Part shown: piece by piece, positions 27,159 to 36,277 of the stretch
Layout of the letters: each line of letters begins with the position of its first letter
Position numbering within the stretch: position 1 is the first letter of the stretch
Assembly: GCF_946222985.1 (NCBI RefSeq)
Contig: NZ_CAMIFY010000009.1
Span: 1-63,420 of the forward strand
Direction of reading: 5' to 3'
Length of the DNA stretch: 63,420 nucleotides
DNA from: an uncultured Corynebacterium sp.
Lineage (GTDB): Bacteria > Actinomycetota > Actinomycetes > Mycobacteriales > Mycobacteriaceae
The notes under the pieces: model-generated
What the model was told of the DNA's origin: nothing
The model's database searches: none
The model's input: only the letters and a program-made list of their open reading frames with translations
Made by a program: the position numbers and the translations under genes

Positions 27159-28877
27159 CTACTTCTCGCCCGGGCCCTTGAGCTTGATGACGTCGAGTTC
27201 GTCGGCGGCCAGGTGGGCGCGCAGGTCCTTCTTGTCGAACTTGTCCACCGACGTCTTGTCGATGTGCTCGACGAACGCCCAGTACTCCGGCAGCATCCAC
27301 TTCGGCAGCTTCGGTCGCAGCTCGTCGCGCAGCTTCTCGGCCTGGGCGCGGTCGCGATCGACCTCCGGGTAGAGCACCGCCACGGCCAGAGGTCGCTCGC
27401 CCCACTTGTCGTCGGGCACGCCGATGACCGCGCACTCGACGACCTCGCGCGACTCCATGACCAGGTTCTCCAGTTGGACGGAGTAGATCCACTCGCCGCC
27501 GGAGCGGATGACGTCCTTCGCGCGATCCTGCACCGTCAGATAGCCGTCGCGCGTGATCGAACCGACGTCGCCGGTGCGCAGCCACCCGTCGGCGGTGAAC
27601 CGCGACTTCGCGGTGTCGACCTCGCCGCCGCGGAAGACGTGGGCGTCGCCGCCGTCGTCCTCCTCCGGGGAGTGGTAGTACGCGCCGGTGACGGTGTTGC
27701 CGCGGACCTGCAGCTCGCCCTGGTTTCGGTCGTGGAGATCGAGGATGCGGCCGTCCTCGTCGACGATGCGGAAATCCATGATGTCGGGGAACCGGCCCTG
27801 ACTGACCCGGTAACGCTGCCGGGCCTCACCGGAGGCGCCCGACGGCGGGCGGGCGACGGTGCCGATCGGGGAGGTCTCCGTCATGCCCCACATGTGGACG
27901 ACGTCGACGCCGTAGCGCTCCTCCCACATGCGGATCAGCGCCGGCGGGGCGGGGGAGCCGCCGACGAAGATGTCCTGCAGGCTCATCCGTTCCGGCGGGT
28001 TGTTGAGGTAGTGGACCATCAGCGAGATCCACAGCGTCGGCACGCCCTGCGCCGCGCGCGGCAGCGACTCGGCGATGATCTCCGCCAACCGCGGCGCCGA
28101 CAGGTCCGAACCGGGGAAGACCATCGGCGCACCGCAGGCGAACGCCGCCAGGGGAACGCCCCAACTGAGCACGTGATAGATCGGCACGCAGCACAACCAC
28201 GGGGTGCCGTGGGAGATGGCGAGGCTGTCGGTCGTCCGGGCGTTCATGCTGTGCAGGTACAGCGACCGGTGCGAGTAGATGACGCCCTTCGGGGCACCTT
28301 CCGTGCCCGTCGAGTAGCACATCGCCGCGCCGAGCGTCTCGTCGAGTTCGGGCCAGTCGAACGTCGACGGGCGGCCGTCGAGAAGCGATTCGTAGGAGTG
28401 CCATTCGACGCCGTCGGGCAGATGCGCCGCGGCCGCCGCGACGTCGCCGGTGCCGATGATGACCACCGCGCGCACCCCCGGGCACTGCGGCAGCATCGCG
28501 GCGAGGTTCTCGACCAGGGCCGGATCGCAGATGATGACCTCGTCGTGGGCGTGGTTGATGATGTGCACGATCTGATCGGCCATCAGCTGCTGATTGAGCG
28601 GCTGAAACACCGCGCCCATCGCGGACACGCCGAGGAAGACCTCGAGGTGCTCGGCGCAGTTGTACATCAGGGTGCCGACGCGCTGGTCTCCGTCGATGCC
28701 CAACTCGTCGCGCAGCGCGTGGGCGAGCGCCGACGCCCGCGACGCCACGGCGGCGAAGGTGGTGGTCTCGGGGCCGTCCGGATGCCACGACGTCACCGTG
28801 GTGTTCGCGTGGATCGTGCGACCGTATTCGAGGATCCGCGCCACCGAAAGCGGGATTTCCTGCATCGTGCTGCGCAT
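27159..28877 (-). CDS. Acyl-CoA synthetase / acyl-AMP ligase (FadD-like, AMP-binding)
   Basis: A 572-residue ANL-superfamily adenylating enzyme. The P-loop is YSTGTEGAPKGVIYSHR, the A5 motif is MWGMTETSPIGT, the A7 motif GDVGSI and the A8 hinge DRAKDVIRSGGEWI; a C-terminal Lys-containing motif is SVDKFDKK. It activates a fatty acid, probably medium or long chain, to the acyl-CoA via acyl-AMP. It stands alone on the minus strand between thrB and rho, which are adjacent in C. glutamicum. A leaderless -10 (TACCCT) lies 6 nt before the ATG at 28877; ATG 28865 is the alternative. Confidence 0.88.
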   Translation of the reverse strand: MRSTMQEIPLSVARILEYGRTIHANTTVTSWHPDGPETTTFAAVASRASALAHALRDELGIDGDQRVGTLMYNCAEHLEVFLGVSAMGAVFQPLNQQLMADQIVHIINHAHDEVIICDPALVENLAAMLPQCPGVRAVVIIGTGDVAAAAAHLPDGVEWHSYESLLDGRPSTFDWPELDETLGAAMCYSTGTEGAPKGVIYSHRSLYLHSMNARTTDSLAISHGTPWLCCVPIYHVLSWGVPLAAFACGAPMVFPGSDLSAPRLAEIIAESLPRAAQGVPTLWISLMVHYLNNPPERMSLQDIFVGGSPAPPALIRMWEERYGVDVVHMWGMTETSPIGTVARPPSGASGEARQRYRVSQGRFPDIMDFRIVDEDGRILDLHDRNQGELQVRGNTVTGAYYHSPEEDDGGDAHVFRGGEVDTAKSRFTADGWLRTGDVGSITRDGYLTVQDRAKDVIRSGGEWIYSVQLENLVMESREVVECAVIGVPDDKWGERPLAVAVLYPEVDRDRAQAEKLRDELRPKLPKWMLPEYWAFVEHIDKTSVDKFDKKDLRAHLAADELDVIKLKGPGEK

Positions 28878-28883
28878 GGCTAC

Positions 28884-28889
28884 AGGGTA
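28884..28889 (-). promoter_or_regulatory. Leaderless -10 of the acyl ligase gene
   Basis: On the minus strand TACCCT is followed by GTAGCC and the ATG at 28877. Confidence 0.6.
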
Positions 28890-29262
28890 GCCCGAGGCGT
28901 CGCCGACACGCCGTCGCGACCCCGGTTGCCCCGCGCGTGCGGCGGCGATTACTCTGGATCACCAGTACGCCGCGACGCAGTCCTTCGGACCGAACGGCCC
29001 AACCCCCTCACTTTCGCTGAGCCCCGCGCTGCCGGGACGGGGATTGGCGCCAGGTTCAGGCTTCGGCAGCGGACCGCGCCCCCGGGGAATTCGATGGGGG
29101 CCGGTGATCACCACGCGGCGTCGGCACCCCCAACACCCCGCGCGACGGGATCGGCCGCCAGATGCGGCCGGATTGCCGGGGCACAGCACTCCCGGCCCCC
29201 GCTTCGAACCGGACCTTTCGCGGTCCGGCGGCGAGGCAGGGGAAACACACGAAAGGATTTCC
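28890..29262 (+). promoter_or_regulatory. rho promoter and long leader
   Basis: TTGCCC (28926-28931), an 18-bp spacer and TACTCT (28950-28955) make a plausible rho promoter, giving a leader of about 300 nt. The leader is rich in C-runs and includes a CCGGACC-TTTCGC-GGTCCGG hairpin (29209-29228) before GAAAGGA at 29251. C-rich unstructured RNA favours Rho binding, so autogenous attenuation is plausible. No gene is seen in it. Confidence 0.5.
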
Positions 29263-31245
29263 GTGACCGATACGGACACCAGCGGCGCCACCCAGGGCCA
29301 GGAGAATCTCACCGCATTGCGCATGGCGGATCTTCGGGCCATCGCTTCGGGCAAGGGCATCCGCGGCATCTCCGCGATGCGCAAGCACGAGCTGATCGCG
29401 GCGATCCAGGGCGGCGGCTCCGGCCGTGCCCCGGAGTCGACGAAGTCCGGCGAGGACTCGGGCCAGGGCTCCGGAAACGATTCCGGCTCCGCCGGGCGTG
29501 ACGACGACGCCGGTCGCGGCGGCGAGGCCTCCGACGCCGGCAAGGGCGGGGAATCGCGGGGCGGCAACGACCGCGGCGGCAACGATGACCGCAACGACCG
29601 TGGCGGCAACGATGACCGCCGCAACGACGACCGCGACGATCGCGGTGGCAACGACAACCGCGGCGGGAACGACGACCAGGGCGATCAGGATGATTTCCCG
29701 TCGCGTTCGCAGTCGCGTCGCGCGCGCCGTGACCGTGCGCGCCAGCGCAATCAGGGCGGTAACGACAACCGCGGCAACGACAACCGCAACGACCGCAACC
29801 AGGGCGGCAACGACAACCGCAACCAGGGCGGCAACAACGACCGCAACAACGAGAACAACCGCGGCAACGACAACCAGGGCGGCGGCAACGACGGCAACGA
29901 CGGAAACCGCGGCGGCCGCAACCGCAACCGGAACCGCAACGACCGCAACGATAACGACAACGAGGGCCGCGGCGGTCGCCGCAACCGCCGCAACCGTCGC
30001 GATCGCAAGGGCCGCGACAACCAGGGCGGCGGGGGAGGCGAGGGCGTGCGCGAGGGCGACGTCCTGCAGCCGGTCGCCGGCATCGTCGACGTGATGGAGA
30101 ACAACTCGGCGTTCGTCCGCACCTCCGGTTACCTGCCCGGCTCCAACGACGTGCACGTCTCGCAGCAGATCGTGCGCAAGTACGGCCTGCGCAAGGGCGA
30201 CGCCATCACCGGCCAGGTCCGCATGCCCCGCGACGGCGGCGGCGGACAGGTCACCCACGGTTCGGGCCGCAACAAGCGCAAGTACAACCCGCTGGTGCAG
30301 GTCGACACCGTCAACGGCCAGACGCCGGATCAGGCCAAGGGCCGCCCGGAGTTCGGCAAGCTCACGCCGCTGTACCCGAACCAGCGCCTGCGCCTGGAGA
30401 CGGATCCGAAGATCCTCACCACCCGCGTCATCGACTTGATCATGCCGATCGGCAAGGGCCAGCGCGCGCTCGTCGTCTCGCCGCCCAAGGCGGGCAAGAC
30501 GACGATCCTGCAGAACATCGCCAACGCCATCGCCACGAACAACCCCGAGTGCTACATGATGGTCGTCCTCGTCGACGAGCGTCCCGAGGAAGTCACCGAC
30601 ATGCAGCGCTCCGTGCGCGGCGAGGTCATCGCCTCGACCTTCGATCGCCCGCCGGGGGACCACACCACGGTCGCCGAGCTGGCCATCGAGCGCGCCAAGC
30701 GCCTGGTGGAGCAGGGCCAGGACGTCGTCGTCCTGCTCGACTCGATCACCCGCCTCGGCCGCGCGTACAACAACTCGTCGCCGGCGTCGGGCCGCATCCT
30801 GTCCGGTGGCGTCGACTCCAACGCGCTGTACCCGCCGAAGCGCTTCCTCGGCGCGGCGCGCAACATCGAAAACGGCGGTTCGCTGACCATCATCGCCACG
30901 GCGATGGTCGAGACCGGTTCCGCCGGCGACACGGTGATCTTCGAGGAGTTCAAGGGCACCGGCAACGCCGAGCTCAAGCTCGACCGCAAGATCTCCGAGC
31001 GTCGCGTGTTCCCGGCCGTCGACGTCAATCCCTCGGGCACCCGCAAGGACGAGCTGCTGCTCGCCCCCGACGAGGCCCGCGTGATGCACAAGCTCCGCCG
31101 CATCCTGTCGGCGCTCGATCCGCAGTCCGCGATCGACCTGCTGATGAAGCAGCTGCGGAAGACGACGAGCAACCGCGAGTTCCTCCAGCAGGTCGCCTCG
31201 AGCGCTCCGATGGCCGCGGACGTCGACGTCGACGACATGCTCTAG
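29263..31245 (+). CDS. rho: Transcription termination factor Rho
   Basis: A 660-residue hexameric RNA-dependent ATPase, far longer than the 420 residues of E. coli Rho. The Rho N-terminal domain (LTALRMADLRAIASGKGIRG in part, residues about 15-45) is followed by a long insertion (about 50-260) made of Gly-Asn-Asp-Arg repeats such as GGNDNR and NDRGGND, then the RNA-binding cold-shock-like domain (VAGIVDVMENNSAFVRTSGY in part). The motor has Walker A SPPKAGKTTIL, Walker B DVVVLLDSITRLGRAYN and the Q-loop region. The start is GTG 29263 with GAAAGGA 6 nt upstream. Actinobacterial Rho proteins commonly carry such insertions, which aid RNA binding. prfA follows. Confidence 0.96.
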   Translation: MTDTDTSGATQGQENLTALRMADLRAIASGKGIRGISAMRKHELIAAIQGGGSGRAPESTKSGEDSGQGSGNDSGSAGRDDDAGRGGEASDAGKGGESRGGNDRGGNDDRNDRGGNDDRRNDDRDDRGGNDNRGGNDDQGDQDDFPSRSQSRRARRDRARQRNQGGNDNRGNDNRNDRNQGGNDNRNQGGNNDRNNENNRGNDNQGGGNDGNDGNRGGRNRNRNRNDRNDNDNEGRGGRRNRRNRRDRKGRDNQGGGGGEGVREGDVLQPVAGIVDVMENNSAFVRTSGYLPGSNDVHVSQQIVRKYGLRKGDAITGQVRMPRDGGGGQVTHGSGRNKRKYNPLVQVDTVNGQTPDQAKGRPEFGKLTPLYPNQRLRLETDPKILTTRVIDLIMPIGKGQRALVVSPPKAGKTTILQNIANAIATNNPECYMMVVLVDERPEEVTDMQRSVRGEVIASTFDRPPGDHTTVAELAIERAKRLVEQGQDVVVLLDSITRLGRAYNNSSPASGRILSGGVDSNALYPPKRFLGAARNIENGGSLTIIATAMVETGSAGDTVIFEEFKGTGNAELKLDRKISERRVFPAVDVNPSGTRKDELLLAPDEARVMHKLRRILSALDPQSAIDLLMKQLRKTTSNREFLQQVASSAPMAADVDVDDML

Positions 31246-31365
31246 CAAGGGGACACCGGCGCCACGGCGCCCCGTCACCGGGGCGTCGGCCGGCCCCTCG
31301 TCACAACCCAGAGCAGCACCAGCACGATCGGACCGGCGCGACCGGCCCGCCGAAGGAGACATCCC

Positions 31366-32439
31366 ATGTCCGACAAGGTCACCGCCGTCGACGACGTCCT
31401 GTCCGAGTACCACGGCCTCGAGGCCCAGCTCGCCGATCCGGATCTGCACAACGACGCCGGCCGCGCCCGGAAGGTGGGCAAGCGGTTCAACGAGCTGCAG
31501 CCGATCATCCAGACCCACGCGCGCCTGACGCAGGTCCGCGAGGACATGGGCGCCGCCCGCGAGATGGCGTCGGAGGACGCGGAGTTCGCGGCCGAGGCCG
31601 ATCGCCTCGCGGTGGAGGAGGAGGAGCTCGAGGAGCGCCTCGCCGATCTGCTGGCTCCGCGCGATCCGCACGACTCCGACGACATCGTCATGGAGATCAA
31701 GTCCGGCGCCGGCGGCGAAGAGGCGGCGCTGTTCGCCGGTGAGCTGGCGCGGATGTACCAGCGCTACGCGGAGAAGCACGGCTTCACCACGGAGATCCTC
31801 GGCCTGTCCGAGTCCGATCTCGGCGGAGTCAAGGACATGACGTTGTCCGTGCGCGCGAAGAACCCCTCGCGCGACGGCGCGTGGTCCGTGTTCAAGTTCG
31901 AGGGCGGAGTGCACCGCGTCCAGCGCGTGCCCGTCACCGAATCGCAGGGCCGCATCCAGACGTCGGCCGCCGGCGTGCTGGTCTACCCGGAGCCCGACGA
32001 GGTCGAGGACGTCCAGATCGACGACAAGGATCTGCGCGTCGACGTCTACCGTTCCTCGGGCAAGGGCGGCCAGGGCGTCAACACCACCGACTCCGCGGTG
32101 CGCTTGACCCACCTGCCCACGGGCCTGGTGGTCACCTGCCAGAAGGAGCGCTCGCAGATCCAGAACAAGGCCCGCGCCATGCAGGTCCTGGCCGCGCGTC
32201 TGCAGCAGATGGCCGAGGAGGAGGCTGCGGCGACGGCGTCCGACGCCCGCAAGTCGCAGGTGCGCACCATGGACCGGTCCGAGCGCGTGCGCACGTACAA
32301 CTTCCCGGAGAACCGCGTGTCGGATCACCGCATCGGCTACAAGGCGCACAATCTCGATTCGGTCCTCGGCGGCGACATGGAGGACCTGCTCAAGGCCCTG
32401 CACGATGCGGAGCGCCAGGAGCGCCTGGAAGCCGAGTAG
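31366..32439 (+). CDS. prfA: Peptide chain release factor 1
   Basis: A 357-residue class I release factor reading UAA/UAG. The stop-codon-recognition tripeptide region is RVPVTESQGRIQTSA (PVT, equivalent to the RF1 PxT motif). The catalytic GGQ is in SSGKGGQGVNTTDSAVR and is the target of methylation by PrmC, encoded 3 nt downstream. GAAGGAG lies 7-13 nt before ATG 31366. It follows rho in the conserved rho-prfA-prmC order. Confidence 0.96.
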   Translation: MSDKVTAVDDVLSEYHGLEAQLADPDLHNDAGRARKVGKRFNELQPIIQTHARLTQVREDMGAAREMASEDAEFAAEADRLAVEEEELEERLADLLAPRDPHDSDDIVMEIKSGAGGEEAALFAGELARMYQRYAEKHGFTTEILGLSESDLGGVKDMTLSVRAKNPSRDGAWSVFKFEGGVHRVQRVPVTESQGRIQTSAAGVLVYPEPDEVEDVQIDDKDLRVDVYRSSGKGGQGVNTTDSAVRLTHLPTGLVVTCQKERSQIQNKARAMQVLAARLQQMAEEEAAATASDARKSQVRTMDRSERVRTYNFPENRVSDHRIGYKAHNLDSVLGGDMEDLLKALHDAERQERLEAE

Positions 32440-32442
32440 TCC

Positions 32443-33480
32443 ATGGCGCCCGTCCACGAGCCGACCGTCGGTTCGGTTCTCGCCGAGTCCGTCGCCGCGC
32501 TGGCCGCGGCGGGGTGTCCGTCGCCGCAGGCCGACGCCGAGCAGTTGATGATGCACGTCAGCGGCCGGTCCCGCACGGATCTGCTGCTGTCGCGCCGTGA
32601 CCGTCTCGCCGACGACGATCCGCTGGTCGCGCGTCTGCCGGCCCTGATCGCCCGTCGCGTCGACCGGGAGCCGTTGCAGCACATCGTCGGCACCGCCCCG
32701 ATGGGGCGCCTCGATCTCGCGGTCGGCCCCGGGGTCTTCGTGCCCCGCCCGGAGACGGAGTTTCTGGCGCAGTGGTGCGTCGACGCACTGCGGTCGATGA
32801 AGGGCAATTCGCTTGACGACGGTGACGGCCGCGAAGCCGGCTCACCGCCGCTGGTCGTCGACCTGTGCACGGGTTCCGGGGCGCTCGCGTTGGGCATCGC
32901 CGACGCCGTGCCCGCCGCGTCGGTCGTCGGCGTGGAGATCGACGACGTCGCCCGCGGTTGGGCGGAGCGCAACGTCTCCCGCTGCCGGGAGTTGTGGTCG
33001 TCCGAGCCGGCCCCGCGCACCGGCGACGTGTCCGTCATCGCCGGCGACGTCACCGACATGGCGCTGGTGGGAGGCGCCGGTGACTCGTCCGACGCACCGC
33101 TTGCGCACCTGCGCGGCCGCGTCGACCTGGTGGTCTCCAACCCCCCGTACGTGCCGCTGTCGACCGACGTCGGACCCGAAGTCCGCCACGACCCCCGTCA
33201 CGCGGTGTTCGGGGGAGACGACGGACTCGACGTGATGCGCCCTATGATGAACGTCGTGCGCGCGCTGTTGCGGCCCGGCGGGCTCGTCGCGATCGAACAT
33301 GACGACGACTCGGGCGGAGACGTCGTCAAGCTCCTGGAAAGCCACGGATGCTTCGACGACATCGCCGTCCACCCCGACCTTGCGGGGCGCGATCGGTTCA
33401 CCACCGCCGTACTGCGCGATCGACGCCACCCGACCGCGACCGACCACCAGAATCACGAAGGGAACGACGAGGCGACATGA
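32443..33480 (+). CDS. prmC: Release factor glutamine methyltransferase
   Basis: A 345-residue N5-glutamine methyltransferase modifying the GGQ motif of release factors. Visible are the SAM-binding VVDLCTGSGALALGIA, the catalytic NPPY in DLVVSNPPYVPL, and the family-typical GVFVPRPETE segment. It is longer than E. coli PrmC (277) because of acidic loops near residues 120-145 and 190-215 and a polar tail. It is coupled to prfA (3-nt gap) and to tsaC (ATGA overlap). Confidence 0.94.
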   Translation: MAPVHEPTVGSVLAESVAALAAAGCPSPQADAEQLMMHVSGRSRTDLLLSRRDRLADDDPLVARLPALIARRVDREPLQHIVGTAPMGRLDLAVGPGVFVPRPETEFLAQWCVDALRSMKGNSLDDGDGREAGSPPLVVDLCTGSGALALGIADAVPAASVVGVEIDDVARGWAERNVSRCRELWSSEPAPRTGDVSVIAGDVTDMALVGGAGDSSDAPLAHLRGRVDLVVSNPPYVPLSTDVGPEVRHDPRHAVFGGDDGLDVMRPMMNVVRALLRPGGLVAIEHDDDSGGDVVKLLESHGCFDDIAVHPDLAGRDRFTTAVLRDRRHPTATDHQNHEGNDEAT

Positions 33481-34142
33481 GCGTCATCCACGACTGTTCG
33501 ACCGACGAGGGCCGCGAAGCCGGCGTGAAGGCCGCGACCGACGCGGTGCAGGCCGGACGACTCGTCGTCCTGCCGACCGACACGGTCTACGGCCTCGGCT
33601 GCGACGCCTTCGACAACCAGGCGGTCGCCGCGCTGCTGCGCGCCAAGCACCGCGGGCCCGACATGCCCGTGCCGGTGCTGGTCGGATCCTGGACCACCGT
33701 CGACGGCCTCGTGCGCGAGCACACCCCGGCCGGCCGCGCGCTGGTCGAGGCGTTCTGGCCCGGCGGACTGTCGCTGGTGGTCAACCAGGCCCCGAGCCTG
33801 CCGTGGAACCTCGGCGACACCCGGGGCACCGTCATGCTGCGCATGCCGCTGCACCCCATCGCCATCGACCTGCTGCGCCGCACCGGCCCGATGGCCGTGT
33901 CCAGCGCGAACATCTCCGGCCAGGAGCCGGCGCTGACCGCCGTGCGCGCCAAGCAGCAGCTCGGCGCCGAGGCCGCGGTGTACCTCGACGGCGGCCGGGC
34001 GACCATCGGCAAGCCGTCGACCATCGTCGACCTGTCCGGCAACGAGCCCCGCATCCTGCGCGAAGGCGCCATCTCCGCCGAGCGGATCGGCGAGGTGCTG
34101 GGCAAGGACCCCGCCGCTTTGCGACGTCCCGCAAACGGCTGA
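33477..34142 (+). CDS. Threonylcarbamoyl-AMP synthase (Sua5/TsaC)
   Basis: A 221-residue YrdC-domain enzyme that makes threonylcarbamoyl-AMP for the t6A37 modification of ANN-decoding tRNAs. It shows the opening LVVLPTDTVYGLGCDAFD, the K/R-rich pocket RAKHRGPDMPVPVLV and the FWPGGLSLVV and SSANISGQEP motifs. It is the short, single-domain TsaC form rather than the longer Sua5. Its ATG overlaps the prmC stop as ATGA. Confidence 0.93.
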   Translation: MSVIHDCSTDEGREAGVKAATDAVQAGRLVVLPTDTVYGLGCDAFDNQAVAALLRAKHRGPDMPVPVLVGSWTTVDGLVREHTPAGRALVEAFWPGGLSLVVNQAPSLPWNLGDTRGTVMLRMPLHPIAIDLLRRTGPMAVSSANISGQEPALTAVRAKQQLGAEAAVYLDGGRATIGKPSTIVDLSGNEPRILREGAISAERIGEVLGKDPAALRRPANG

Positions 34143-34145
34143 TCC

Positions 34146-35348
34146 GTGACCCACGACGTCGCGCTGCTGGCGGCCCCGGGCGGAGGGGCCGGCGTGCCCC
34201 TGCGCGAACTTGCGCTGCTGGTGCTCGTCTCCGCCGCCGTGAGCTACCTGCTCACCGGCGTCGTGCGCTACCTCGTGGTCAAGAAGGGCTACCTGGACGA
34301 ACCGCGCGAACGCGACGTCCACGACATCCCCAAGCCGCGCCTGGGCGGCGTGGCCATGTACAGCGGCATCCTCGCCGCGGTGTGGGTGGCCAGCGAACTG
34401 CCCGCGCTCAACCGCGGGTTCCCGCCGATGACCCCCGACATGTTCGCGATGGTCGTCGCCGCGACGATCCTGCTGCTCGTCGGCATCCTCGACGACCTCT
34501 ACGACCTCGACGCACTGACCAAGTTCCTCGGCCAGGTCCTCGCGGCCGTCGTCATGTCCCTGATGGGCGTGACCTGGTACCTGCTCTACATCCCCTTCGG
34601 CGACGGCACGACGCTGATCCTCGATCCCGTCTCGTCGACCCTGGTCACCGTGTTGTTCACGGTGGCGCTGATCAACGCCATCAACTTCGTCGACGGCATC
34701 GACGGCCTGGCCGCCGGACTCGGCATGATCGCCGCCGGGTCGATCCTCGTCTACTCCATGGTCATGCTCCACGACCAGGGCGGCGCGGTGTCGGCCTACC
34801 CGCCGGCGATGATCTCCGCGTGCCTGCTCGGCGCGTGCCTGGGATTCCTGCCGCACAACTTCGAGCCCGCCCGCATCTTCATGGGCGACTCCGGGGCGAT
34901 GCTCATCGGCCTGATGCTCGCCGGCGCCTCGGTGTCGGCGTCGGGCCGGATCTCGCCGTCGATGTACGGCACCGCCGACGCGCTGGCGCTGATGTCGCCG
35001 ATCATCGTCGTCGTCGCCGCGTTGAGCGTGCCGATGCTCGACCTGCTGCTGGCGGTCGTCCGACGTACGCGACGGGGGCAATCGCCGTTCTCGCCCGACA
35101 AGATGCACCTGCACCACCGGTTGCTCGAAATGGGGCACAGTCATCGCAAGGTCGTGCTGGTCCTCTACATGTGGGTCTCCGTCGTGGCCTTCGGCGCCGT
35201 GGGCACCACCGTGTTCCCCGCGCCGTTCGTGGCGGTGGCCTTCGGGCTGGCGCTGGTCCTGGCCGTCGCGTTGACGATGGTGCCTCTTTGGCGGCGGGGG
35301 AGAGCGGGTACCATGTCCACCCGTGAGCGAAGCAACTCCAGACAATGA
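34146..35348 (+). CDS. wecA: Polyprenyl-phosphate GlcNAc-1-phosphate transferase (WecA/Rfe)
   Basis: A 400-residue membrane enzyme of the MraY/WecA family with about ten helices. It transfers GlcNAc-1-P from UDP-GlcNAc to decaprenyl phosphate, the first step of arabinogalactan linker synthesis in mycolata. Diagnostic motifs are RDVHDIPKPRLGG, the catalytic ILDDLYDLDALTKFLGQ, NAINFVDGIDGLAAG and the HLHHRLLEMG loop. The start is GTG 34146, 3 nt after tsaC. Its last 26 nt overlap atpI. Confidence 0.93.
   Translation: MTHDVALLAAPGGGAGVPLRELALLVLVSAAVSYLLTGVVRYLVVKKGYLDEPRERDVHDIPKPRLGGVAMYSGILAAVWVASELPALNRGFPPMTPDMFAMVVAATILLLVGILDDLYDLDALTKFLGQVLAAVVMSLMGVTWYLLYIPFGDGTTLILDPVSSTLVTVLFTVALINAINFVDGIDGLAAGLGMIAAGSILVYSMVMLHDQGGAVSAYPPAMISACLLGACLGFLPHNFEPARIFMGDSGAMLIGLMLAGASVSASGRISPSMYGTADALALMSPIIVVVAALSVPMLDLLLAVVRRTRRGQSPFSPDKMHLHHRLLEMGHSHRKVVLVLYMWVSVVAFGAVGTTVFPAPFVAVAFGLALVLAVALTMVPLWRRGRAGTMSTRERSNSRQ
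35309..35314 (+). promoter_or_regulatory. Leaderless -10 of atpI inside wecA
   Basis: TACCAT is followed by 8 nt and the GTG at 35323; it lies in the last codons of wecA. Confidence 0.5.
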
Positions 35349-35856
35349 CCGCGACGGCGTGAACGAGCACGTGGGCGACGACGCCGTGACCGATCGCGCC
35401 GCCGACGACGCCGCCGCCTCGGGTGCGGCCACGGGAGCCCCGACGTCGAAGTACGACGATCCGCGCGTGCCGTTGCTGGCCGCCGCCAAATCCGGTGCGA
35501 TCGCGCTGGTCGTGGTCACCATCGGCTCGCTGCTGGTGTGGAGCGGCATGGAAGGCGTCCCCGGAGTGTGGGGCGTGGTGCTCGGCGCCGCGATCGGCGG
35601 CGGCTTCGTGCTGTTGACCGTGATCTCCGTGCTGGCCACCGCCAAGTCCACGCCCACCATGACCGGTGCGGTGGTGATGTTCGGATGGCTGGCCAAGATC
35701 GTCGTGCTCATCCTCATCCTGCTGGTGCTGCGGGACATGACCTTCTACGACCCGATGGCCTTCTTCGTCACCGTCGTTTTGGCGATGATGGTGACCATCG
35801 GCGCCGAAGTGTGGGGGATGTCTCAGTCCAATCTCACGTACGTGACGGGCGGCTGA
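35323..35856 (+). CDS. atpI: ATP synthase accessory protein AtpI-like
   Basis: A 177-residue membrane protein with an acidic 45-residue N-terminus and four predicted helices (about 52-72, 80-102, 113-135, 142-162). Position directly before atpB and topology support an AtpI-like role in assembly of the c-ring or in Mg2+ handling; the sequence itself is poorly conserved. The start is GTG 35323, within wecA, with a -10 about 9 nt upstream. A long gap (35857-36277) separates it from atpB. Confidence 0.8.
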   Translation: MSEATPDNDRDGVNEHVGDDAVTDRAADDAAASGAATGAPTSKYDDPRVPLLAAAKSGAIALVVVTIGSLLVWSGMEGVPGVWGVVLGAAIGGGFVLLTVISVLATAKSTPTMTGAVVMFGWLAKIVVLILILLVLRDMTFYDPMAFFVTVVLAMMVTIGAEVWGMSQSNLTYVTGG

Positions 35857-36277
35857 TCGCGCCCTCGCGCGAACGCATGACCGAACGGGTCCGGTTCATA
35901 ACCGGGTGACCGGCGACTCTTCCCGAATACTTCCGTTTTTCACCCGAAAGCGGCGCAAACCCACATCGGTGCGCGCCGCGTTGCCGTTATTGGGGGTCGA
36001 ATCCCCGGGGGGAGCCCAATGGGAAAAACGTGCCGCAACTGTTATCCTGAACGACGGGTAAGACGGCCTCGACCCGCCACCGGTGCGTCCGGAGCGGGTC
36101 GTGGGTCGGCAACCGTAGTGATACGGGGCCGGCTTTTGGCTGGCGGCCCCGTGTACGCCGTGCGGATGTGCGATTGGAATCCACGGCGTCCCACGTTAAA
36201 CGACGTCCATCGCACCGCTTGACCCAGTTCTTGCGGCCCAATCACGGGAGAGAACGCTGAGCGTTTCAACACTTGCC
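35857..36277 (+). promoter_or_regulatory. atp operon promoter region and structured leader
   Basis: This 421-nt gap has a TGTTATCCTGA element (-10 TATCCT at 36043-36048) giving a leader of about 225 nt. Two hairpins follow: CGACCCGC/GCGGGTCG (36070-36077 with 36094-36101) and ACGGGGCCG/CGGCCCCGT (36123-36131 with 36144-36152). The remainder, to GGGAG at 36246, shows no gene. A small frame at 36019-36222 spans both hairpins and was rejected. AT-rich sequence at 35920-35945 may hold a further promoter. Confidence 0.5.

Noticed and set aside
35994..36016. tRNA T-arm-like GGGG-TCGAAT-CCCC before atpB
   Set aside because: No acceptor, D or anticodon arm can be built around it, so it is not a tRNA or an obvious attachment-site remnant.
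36019..36222. 67-residue frame in the atpI-atpB gap
   Set aside because: It spans two hairpins, is Arg/Pro rich and has no ribosome binding site; the gap is better explained as an RNA leader.
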